A stretch of 64,000 nt of DNA from Caldilineaceae bacterium (GTDB lineage Bacteria; Chloroflexota; Anaerolineae; Caldilineales; Caldilineaceae), in NCBI GenBank assembly GCA_958295845.1, contig OY282376.1, positions 2,865,022 through 2,929,021 on the forward strand. Reading direction: 5' to 3'. The notes below the pieces were generated by a model, which was given only the letters and a program-made list of their open reading frames with translations, was not told the origin of the DNA and made no database searches. Of this stretch, positions 57,933 to 64,000 are shown piece by piece. Position numbers and translations under genes: made by a program. Position 1 is the stretch's first letter; every line of letters begins with the position of its first letter.

Positions 57933-60170
57933 TCACTCGTAGCGCAGGGCTTCGACGGGCTGCAGTTTGCTTGCTCGCCAAGCCGGGAAGTAGCCGCCAA
58001 GGAGGCCGAGTACGATAGCAAGGCCCACGGCGGTTACGAAAGTGGCCGGCTCCCAGGTGGGACGCAACATGGCGCCGCCGGCGATGGGAATCCTGGACAG
58101 GCCGCCGAGCAGCAGGACGGCGCCGATGCTGCCAAGCAGGGCTGAAAGCAAGCATAGCAGGAGGCTCTCCTGCATGATCTGTGACAGGATGCGCTTGCCG
58201 GGCCAGCCCAGGGCCCGCAACGTGCCGATTTCGCGTGTGCGTTCGTAAATGGACATGATCATGGTATTGGCAACGACGATGCCGCCGACGATCAGGGCGA
58301 GCATGCCGATGGCGGCGACCATCCCCTGCATAGAGGCGATGTCATCGGTGTTCTGGGCGAATTCGCTGCTGATGCTGGCCCTTACCTTGGGAAACCTACT
58401 GTTGATGGCGTCCTGGACGGGCACGGCCATGGCGGGGTCGGCGACGTCGACAAAGAGGAAACTCACGTTGCGAGGTCGATTTAGAATGCGCTGCGACTCG
58501 CGCAGCGCCAGGATGCCGCCGCCTTCTTCCCAGGCCACGCCGGTCTCGTAGATGCCGACGACCTTGTAGCGTGTGTTGTACAGCGTGAGGGTGTCGCCCA
58601 GACCGAGTTTGTAGGATTCGGCGGCGTTGCTGCCGATGATGATTTCAGACGGACGTTGGAAGCGGCGACCTGCTACGAGTTTGTAGTGGTCCATGGCGTC
58701 GCTATTGGGATCGAGCCCGTGGAGAATGAAGAGCGGCAGTTCCGGAGTGAGGACGACGCCGAGGACCATTGGGCTAACCGATTCGACCTGGGGCATGGCC
58801 TGAATCTGGCGCATGACTCGCTCGTCGACGCTGCTGAGCGACATGTCGGGCACGTCGCGCTGCATGACGGTGAGGTTGCCGGGGCTTCCGCTGCCGGCGA
58901 GGTTATTCATCTGGCCGATGATGCCGGCGGTCAGGCCGCCGAGCATTACCAGTGTGCCGACGCCGATGCCGATGCCGGCGGCGGCGAGAAGAGTGCGGTT
59001 GCGTCGCCGCCATAGATTGCGGAAGCTCTGGTTACCAAGCCGGCTGAGGGCACCGCCTTTGAAGTCGGATCCGGCGCCGCCCTCGTAGGAGAGGGCTTCT
59101 ACCGGCCGCAGACCGGAAGCCCGCCAGGCGGGGTATACGCCGCCGACCAGGCCCAGGACCAGGGCTGTAGCGAGGCCCTGAATGAGGATGGCGGGTGTAT
59201 AGACGCCTTCCAGCAGGGCGCCCATGCCGGGGACGGTGCCGGCCAGTTCTGCCAGGCCGACTCCCAAGAGGATGCCGACCAGCCCTCCGAGCGCGCTCAG
59301 GGTCAGTGATTCTCCGAGGATAATCCAGAGGACGCGCCAGCGACTCCAGCCGAGGGCACGCAGGGTTCCGATTTCGCGTGTGCGTTCCAGAACGCTCATG
59401 ACCATCGAGTTCATCATGCCGAGGCCGCCGATAAAGATGGCGATGGCGGCGATGCCCCAGGCGAAGCCCTGCAGCATCTGTTCGTATTGCTGGTTGGTCT
59501 CGCGTTCGCTGGTCTTGCTGATCTTCAGTTCCAGATCGAGGGATTCGATGCGACTGATGGTGACGTCGGCGTCGTCGCCGCGGCGAAGGCCGATCTCGTA
59601 GAGGCTGACCTTGCGCTCGAACTGGGCTGCGGTCTGGGCATCTTCGAGCGTGAGGACGCCGCCGGACTCTTCGATGCCCTGGCCGGTCTCGTAGATGCCG
59701 ACGACCCGGTAGGGGGTGCCGTGGATGCGGATGTTGCCGCCAACGTCGATGTCAATGGATTCAGTGGCGCGGCGTCCGATTACAATCTGGCCGGGACCGC
59801 TGACCGGTTTGCCCTCTACGATGCGGTAGTGGTCCATTGCGGTGCTGCCGACCTCGTAGCCAAAGAGGAGGAAGAAGGGCAGCTCGGGCGTGGTGACCCA
59901 TGTGTAGACGCCGGCCTCCACGCGTTCGACGCCGGGCACGGCTTGGAGTCTTTCGCCGATGGTATCGTCGAGGCTGCTGAAGGCGGGGTCGATCGCTTCG
60001 GCCTGGGTAATCAGGAGGTCGTTATTGCTGCCGCCGACAACGACGGCGAAGTTGGAGGAGATCCCTTCAGCGATGGCGCCCAGCGCCACGACCGCGGCGA
60101 CGCCGATGGCGATCCCGAGGAGGGTAAGGCCGCTTCTTACGGGCCGTCGCGTCAGGTTTCTGAATATCAT
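57933..60170 (-). CDS. MacB/FtsX-type ABC permease with two tandem permease domains
   Basis: A 745-residue membrane protein with two full MacB/FtsX units in one chain. Unit 1 begins IFRNLTRRPVRSGLTLLGIAIG with RTREIGTLRALGWSRWRVL near residue 285; unit 2 begins SFRNLWRRRNRTLLAAAGIGIG near residue 380 with RTREIGTLRALGWPGKRIL near residue 665. Each has an N-terminal helix, a large extracellular domain and three C-terminal helices. The usual MacB has one such unit and dimerises; here the dimer appears to be covalent. It exports, or mechanically acts on, an unknown substrate. Confidence 0.93.
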   Translation of the reverse strand: MIFRNLTRRPVRSGLTLLGIAIGVAAVVALGAIAEGISSNFAVVVGGSNNDLLITQAEAIDPAFSSLDDTIGERLQAVPGVERVEAGVYTWVTTPELPFFLLFGYEVGSTAMDHYRIVEGKPVSGPGQIVIGRRATESIDIDVGGNIRIHGTPYRVVGIYETGQGIEESGGVLTLEDAQTAAQFERKVSLYEIGLRRGDDADVTISRIESLDLELKISKTSERETNQQYEQMLQGFAWGIAAIAIFIGGLGMMNSMVMSVLERTREIGTLRALGWSRWRVLWIILGESLTLSALGGLVGILLGVGLAELAGTVPGMGALLEGVYTPAILIQGLATALVLGLVGGVYPAWRASGLRPVEALSYEGGAGSDFKGGALSRLGNQSFRNLWRRRNRTLLAAAGIGIGVGTLVMLGGLTAGIIGQMNNLAGSGSPGNLTVMQRDVPDMSLSSVDERVMRQIQAMPQVESVSPMVLGVVLTPELPLFILHGLDPNSDAMDHYKLVAGRRFQRPSEIIIGSNAAESYKLGLGDTLTLYNTRYKVVGIYETGVAWEEGGGILALRESQRILNRPRNVSFLFVDVADPAMAVPVQDAINSRFPKVRASISSEFAQNTDDIASMQGMVAAIGMLALIVGGIVVANTMIMSIYERTREIGTLRALGWPGKRILSQIMQESLLLCLLSALLGSIGAVLLLGGLSRIPIAGGAMLRPTWEPATFVTAVGLAIVLGLLGGYFPAWRASKLQPVEALRYE

Positions 60171-60372
60171 GGGACGTCGATGTGCGAGTTCTTAGCCGCC
60201 AAACAGCAGTCAGGAATCGAAAGCTGGAATTTGTAGCTGGTTGCGCAGCGTTTTCCTTCTGTCAGGACATCGGTGTAACTGGCGGAAATCACGGTATGGC
60301 CGGTCCTAACTGAAAGGGTACGGTTCAACCACGATCTTCTCACATGTTGCGGATTGGGGACTGACAACACAA

Positions 60373-60388
60373 TGTCAGAATCCTGACA
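60373..60388. terminator. Small perfect palindrome after the DtxR-family gene
   Basis: TGTCAG-AATC-CTGACA is a 6-bp stem with a 4-base loop, 7 bp past the regulator stop. It could end that transcript or be an operator for the exporter genes that follow; no T run settles it. Confidence 0.35.
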
Positions 60389-60394
60389 GATAGC

Positions 60395-61090
60395 TTACTC
60401 GGCTGACGCGGGCACGACCTGGAGAAGGGCCGCCATGTCAGCTGCCAATGCGTGTTCCTCACCGGCCACTTCCACCAGCACTGGACCGTCGAATGGGGCT
60501 TGTTCGCGGAGGAAGACTTCGACGTTCAGTTGCAGACCCAGTTCTCCCAGGTAGGCGAGCCGTTCTTTTTCCTGGCTGAGGACGCGCACGAGACGATAGG
60601 CGCGGCCGGCTTCGGACTGCGAAAGAGGGTGACCCGGCGTGTGGCTGATCTCGCCATTCTTGGAGGGAATGGGGTCGCCGTGGGGGTCTACTTTGGGATA
60701 GCCCAGGGAGGCGGCGATGGCGTCTTCGAGCGCTTCGCTGAGTACGTGCTCGAGGCGTTCGGCTTCTTCGTGCACGCTGTCCCAGGGGATGTCGAGGGTC
60801 TGGTGCAGGAAGAGCTCCAGCAGGCGGTGGTGGCGCAGTATTTCAAGGGCGACGCGGCGACCTGTGGGCGTCAGGGCTACAGCCTGGTGGGGACGGTAGA
60901 TGACGAGGTCCATCTGGGCGAGCTTCTTCACCATGTTGGTGGCGGAGGCGGGTGTGAAGCCGATGTATTCGGAGAGGGCTGAATTGGTGACCTGTTCGCC
61001 GCGCGTTTCCAGGATATAGATTGCTTTGAGATAGTCTTCGTGGTTGGAAGAGAGCGGGCTGCTGATCTCGGAGGCGTAGTTTTTAGTCAT
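60395..61090 (-). CDS. DtxR/MntR-family metal-dependent regulator
   Basis: A 231-residue regulator of the DtxR/IdeR family: an N-terminal winged helix (HEDYLKAIYILE to about residue 70, recognition helix TPASATNMVKKL), a dimerisation and metal-binding domain with HEEAERLEH and a later GDPIP, and a C-terminal SH3/FeoA-like domain from about residue 150. Such proteins bind Fe or Mn and repress uptake genes. It lies upstream of the exporter genes on the same strand with a 224-bp gap; regulation of the exporter is possible but not shown. Its promoter suggests a leaderless mRNA. Confidence 0.93.
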   Translation of the reverse strand: MTKNYASEISSPLSSNHEDYLKAIYILETRGEQVTNSALSEYIGFTPASATNMVKKLAQMDLVIYRPHQAVALTPTGRRVALEILRHHRLLELFLHQTLDIPWDSVHEEAERLEHVLSEALEDAIAASLGYPKVDPHGDPIPSKNGEISHTPGHPLSQSEAGRAYRLVRVLSQEKERLAYLGELGLQLNVEVFLREQAPFDGPVLVEVAGEEHALAADMAALLQVVPASAE

Positions 61091-61096
61091 GGCTAA

Positions 61097-61125
61097 ATTG
61101 TATCTGTTTTGGGGGGTTTTGTCAA
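61097..61125 (-). promoter_or_regulatory. Consensus promoter for a leaderless DtxR-family mRNA
   Basis: TTGACA (61120-61125) and TACAAT (61097-61102) are 17 bp apart on the minus strand. The ATG begins 6 bases after the -10 box (61090), just where transcription should start, so the message would have no leader; no ribosome site is present. Confidence 0.7.
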
Positions 61126-61154
61126 GTCTTTTGGTAGGGGGTGGCAGTATGCGG

Positions 61155-61350
61155 AGAACTTCCTATTGAACCACGGAGAAGGGCAACTTCAACTTCAACA
61201 ACTTTAGCCACGGAGGGCCACGGAGGGGCACGGAGAACTGCAAAGGCAACGGCAACTTCAACTGCTTTAGCCACGGAGGGCCACGGAGGGCCACGGAGAA
61301 CTGCAACGGCAACTGCAACATCACTCTGTCCACGGAGGGGCACGGAGAAC
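61155..61350 (+). repeat. ACGGAGGGCC-type repeat array
   Basis: Three to four imperfect units, same orientation and motif (GCCACGGAGGGCCACGGAGG, then GAGAACTGCAACGGCAAC) as the arrays at 44.7 and 47.8 kb. It fills the gap between the DtxR-family and polyphosphate-kinase genes; the rest of the gap (61351-61409) shows nothing. Confidence 0.75.
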
Positions 61351-61409
61351 GGCAATGGCAGTGGTCGGTGGTCGGGAAACTATTGGGGAATGGGAAGTGA
61401 GTGTGCGGG

Positions 61410-63779
61410 TTAGATTTGGCCGAGGGTCTGTTGTGTCCAGTCCATCAGGGTTTGCTGGATGCCGTAGGTGCGGGCGGCGCTGGCGACGCCGTTTTGGAGG
61501 CGGGTGGCCGGGGTTTCGAGTGCGTCGAGGGTGGCCGGGACATCGCCGTCGTGTTGTACCGCGGCGGCGCCGTTGGAGGGCTCCGGTTCTTCGCGGCGGT
61601 GGTAGAGGCCGTCGACCTGCAGTGTCCAGGATTGGCGGCGGTCGTCGAGGCAGCAGTCGAGGATGCGCTGCAGTTGCTCCTGGAGAGTGGGTTCTTCGAC
61701 GGGGACGATTGCTTCTACGCGGGCGGTGAGGTTGCGGGTCATCCAGTCGGCGCTGCCGATGAAGTAAAGCGGTTCGCCGTCGTTGACGAAGGAGTAGATG
61801 CGGTGGTGCTCGAGGAAGCGGCCGATCACGCTGATGACTTCGATGTTTTCACTGAGTCCTTCGATGCCGGGCTGGATACGGCAGTTGCCGCGCACAATGA
61901 GGCGTATGGGAACACCGGCCTGACTGGCGCGGTAGAGGGCGCGGACGACCATGGGGTCATCGAGTCCGTTCATTTTGGCGACGATGCCGGCGGGGCGGCC
62001 GGCAAGGGCGTTGGCGGCCTCGGTGTCGATGAGCTCGACGAATCTGTCCTGCATGTTGACAGGGGCAACGAGGAGGCGGCGGAAGTGGCGCTGGCGGCTG
62101 TAGCCCGTGAGGAAGTTGAAGAGGTCCATGAGGTCGGCGCCGACTTCGGGACGGGCGGTGAGCAGGCCGAGGTCGGTGTATAGGCCGGCGGTCTTGGGGT
62201 TATAGTTGCCGGTGCCGATGTGGGCGTAGACCTGGATTCCTTCTTCCTCCTCGCGCACGACCAGAGTCGTTTTGGTGTGGGTCTTGAGGCCGACGAGGCC
62301 GTAGGCGACGTGGACGCCCGCGTCTTCCAGTATGCGGGCCCATTCGATGTTGCGCTCCTCGTCGAAACGGGCTTTGAGCTCAACCAGGACGGCCACCTGT
62401 TTGCCGCGCTCGGCGGCCTGTATGAGGGCGCGGCCGACTGGGGAGTCGGCGCTTGTGCGGTACAGGGTCTGCTTGATGGCGAGGACCTGGGGGTCGCGGG
62501 CGGCGGCTTCGATGAAGGCCTGTGTGCTGGTTGCAAAGCTGTGGTAGGGGTGATGGACGAGAATATCGCCTTTGCGAATGATGGAAAAGATATCGGCGGG
62601 GCGAGTCTGGCTGCCGACGCCTGAGAAGGCCGGGTGCGTCTGCGGGGTCCAGGGCTGGTTCTTGAGATGGGGCAGGTTGACATCGGTTAGCGGCAAGAGG
62701 TCGGCTACGCCGAGAGGACCTTCGTGGGGGTAGACGTCGGTAGTATGCAGCTCCATTTCCTGCATCAGGATGGTGCGAAGGTCTTCCGGCATTGACTCGG
62801 CTACTTCGAGGCGGACGACGGGTGCAAAGCGTCGTTCACGCAGTTCCTCGCTGATCATCTCGAGAAGGTCGTCGGCTTCCTCTTCGCTACGGGCGATATC
62901 GGCGTTGCGGGTGACGCGGAAGGGATAGGCGGCTATCAGTTCCATGCCGGGGAACAGGAGCTCCAGGTTGTGCGTGATAACCTGTTCGAGAGGCACGAAA
63001 TCGAGAGACTCGTTGACGGTTACCCAGCGGGCGCGATTGGAGGGCACTTTGACACGGGCAAACCGGACTTCGCCGTTGACCGGGTCACGCATTTCAACGG
63101 CAAGGCTGAGGCTGAGGTTGCTGATGAAAGGGAATGGGTGGCCAGGATCTACTGCCAGCGGGGTCAGGATTGGGTAAATCTCTCTGCGAAAGAATTCGGC
63201 CAACTCCTCCTGCTGGTCGGGCGGCAGTTCGTCGTAGGCGACGACTCGCATTCCCTCTTCACGCAGACCGGGGAGAATTTCGTTGAGAAGCGCGTGGGTC
63301 TGGCATTGGACCATGGCGCGCACGTGGCGAGCAATCAACCGAATTTGGTGGTCCGGCGTCCAGCCATGGAGGGTCAAGTTGGCGACACCGGCGGCCTGCT
63401 GGCGTTTGAGGCCTCCGACTCGTTTGCGGAAGAACTCATCCAGATTGCTGCTGGTGATGGCGATGAATTTGAGGCGTTCCAGAAGCGGGTTGCGACTGTC
63501 GAGCGCTTCGTAGAGGACGCGCCAGTTGAAGTCGAGCCAGCTGAGCTCCCGATTGTAGACAGCGGACGAGTCGACCAGCTCGTCGATTGAGAGATTGGCC
63601 AGAGGTATGGTTGAGGGTGGGTAAGCGGAGACGGGCGGCATGGTGGTTGCGGAAGAGGGTTCTGCCTGCCAGTCGAAGTCCAAACCGGCAGCAGTGTCGT
63701 CTCTGGCGTCGGTAATCAGCTGTTCGACGGGGGGAGGGCTCTCGGCCTCTTCATCTAATCGGTAGGTATAGCTGTTCAT
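61410..63779 (-). CDS. ppk1: Polyphosphate kinase 1
   Basis: About 789 residues. PPK1 reversibly makes polyphosphate from ATP. The N-terminal domain has [14 protein letters not shown], followed by the head domain; the two phospholipase-D-like catalytic domains contain [11 protein letters not shown] with the phosphorylated histidine, the HIGTGNYN motif, RGNCRIQPG and [10 protein letters not shown] with the second histidine. The N-terminal extension of about 70 residues before NRELSW is longer than usual and low in complexity. The frame is open to 63938, but the promoter at 63844-63872 lies inside that stretch, so the start is the ATG at 63779. No exopolyphosphatase gene is adjacent. Confidence 0.95.
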   Translation of the reverse strand: MNSYTYRLDEEAESPPPVEQLITDARDDTAAGLDFDWQAEPSSATTMPPVSAYPPSTIPLANLSIDELVDSSAVYNRELSWLDFNWRVLYEALDSRNPLLERLKFIAITSSNLDEFFRKRVGGLKRQQAAGVANLTLHGWTPDHQIRLIARHVRAMVQCQTHALLNEILPGLREEGMRVVAYDELPPDQQEELAEFFRREIYPILTPLAVDPGHPFPFISNLSLSLAVEMRDPVNGEVRFARVKVPSNRARWVTVNESLDFVPLEQVITHNLELLFPGMELIAAYPFRVTRNADIARSEEEADDLLEMISEELRERRFAPVVRLEVAESMPEDLRTILMQEMELHTTDVYPHEGPLGVADLLPLTDVNLPHLKNQPWTPQTHPAFSGVGSQTRPADIFSIIRKGDILVHHPYHSFATSTQAFIEAAARDPQVLAIKQTLYRTSADSPVGRALIQAAERGKQVAVLVELKARFDEERNIEWARILEDAGVHVAYGLVGLKTHTKTTLVVREEEEGIQVYAHIGTGNYNPKTAGLYTDLGLLTARPEVGADLMDLFNFLTGYSRQRHFRRLLVAPVNMQDRFVELIDTEAANALAGRPAGIVAKMNGLDDPMVVRALYRASQAGVPIRLIVRGNCRIQPGIEGLSENIEVISVIGRFLEHHRIYSFVNDGEPLYFIGSADWMTRNLTARVEAIVPVEEPTLQEQLQRILDCCLDDRRQSWTLQVDGLYHRREEPEPSNGAAAVQHDGDVPATLDALETPATRLQNGVASAARTYGIQQTLMDWTQQTLGQI

Positions 63780-63843
63780 CAGTACCGTCTCCGACAGTCC
63801 TTCTGCAATGGATTGGGCGACACAGGGTGGAAAGATTGAAACT

Positions 63844-63872
63844 ATTCTAGGGAAAATCTGATAAAATGTAAA
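63844..63872 (-). promoter_or_regulatory. Sigma-70-type promoter for ppk1
   Basis: TTTACA (63867-63872) and TAGAAT (63844-63849) are 17 bp apart on the minus strand, giving a start point near 63836 and a leader of about 57 bases before the ATG at 63779. It decides the choice of start for the kinase gene. Confidence 0.6.
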
Positions 63873-64000
63873 ACTTACTGGAGGGCGGGTTGGTTCCGTA
63901 AAGGGAGCGACGTACTGGCTACCTCTGGGAATGAGCAAGAGAGCGGCTGCTTGAAAACGATGAATGCCGGATATATTGGTTGGAGCGAAATCTGAAATGG

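Noticed and set aside
61401..62183. 260-codon open frame on the plus strand opposite the polyphosphate kinase gene
   Set aside because: It is an antisense shadow of a GC-rich gene whose own frame has unmistakable PPK1 motifs; the shadow has low-complexity Ala/Gly/Val/Asp content and no ribosome site.
63780..63938. Longer N-terminus for polyphosphate kinase
   Set aside because: This stretch contains the likely promoter (63844-63872) and has no ribosome site; the added residues do not resemble the family.

Overview
The window is bacterial, moderately GC-rich and densely coded, with no phage genes, rRNA, tRNA or CRISPR array that I can recognise. The mix of oligopeptide-type ABC importers with long acidic lipoprotein linkers, many paralogous dehydrogenases and hydrolases, a luciferase-like monooxygenase and a phytanoyl-CoA-dioxygenase-like oxygenase suggests a heterotrophic Chloroflexota (Caldilinea/Anaerolineae-like, perhaps marine or host-associated). 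That assignment is an inference from gene style, not proof.

Layout. (1) 1-1401: the end of a TPP-dependent 2-oxoacid/acetoin dehydrogenase E1 alpha gene and a complete E1 beta gene, plus strand. (2) 1484-14779: mostly minus-strand catabolic genes: an exact tandem duplication of a Gfo/Idh/MocA dehydrogenase, an M81 (MlrC-like) hydrolase, a TPP enzyme, a luciferase-like monooxygenase, an aldo/keto reductase, an orphan family-5 solute-binding lipoprotein, a fatty-acid-desaturase/Rieske fusion (MocD-MocE-like) and an amidase. (3) 15162-17822: a plus-strand PhyH-type dioxygenase, a relic of a binding-protein gene, and a second M81 enzyme. (4) 17838-39991: one long minus-strand catabolic block. Read from its IclR-type regulator (39991) downstream it encodes an NAD-dependent epimerase, a TIM-barrel isomerase, a TPP enzyme, a Gfo/Idh/MocA dehydrogenase, a DegT aminotransferase, an M24 peptidase-like protein, a second TIM-barrel isomerase, a peptide-type binding protein, a class-III aminotransferase, a third M81 enzyme, two phosphotriesterase-family hydrolases around a zinc alcohol dehydrogenase, and two DppB/DppC permease pairs, one next to a decayed binding-protein gene. 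(5) about 40.2-41.3 kb: a gene-poor boundary with a three-way-junction palindrome. (6) 41330-63779: a different, mixed-strand neighbourhood: a Nat-type ABC exporter, a class-V aminotransferase, an SDR, an orphan nucleotidyltransferase, two tandem alditol oxidases, SixA-like phosphatase, PanE-like reductase, CoA-transferase, threonine dehydratase-like enzyme, a MacAB-type exporter with a doubled FtsX permease, a DtxR-family regulator and polyphosphate kinase.

How it may work together. The most interesting signal is regulatory. A perfect 21-bp palindrome (arms TTGCGGAATC) lies just downstream of the -10 box of a strong promoter reading into the IclR gene, and a close copy sits at the same place in the promoter of the desaturase-Rieske fusion 27 kb away. 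This ties the fusion to the island. MocA-, MocC/IolE-, MocD- and MocE-like proteins together with a DegT aminotransferase and TPP enzymes resemble the parts of inositol/rhizopine (aminocyclitol) catabolism, so I propose, as a hypothesis, an IclR-controlled pathway for an amino-substituted cyclitol or sugar conjugate taken up by an ABC importer whose ATPases are encoded elsewhere.

The intergenic regions carry several small non-coding repeat families: a roughly 105-bp element with GGGAGAAGCC inverted ends (three clear copies, one short copy and a half copy), a 123/124-bp MITE-like pair near 25.7 and 28.9 kb, and ACGGAGGGCC-type direct-repeat arrays at 44.7, 47.8 and 61.2 kb.
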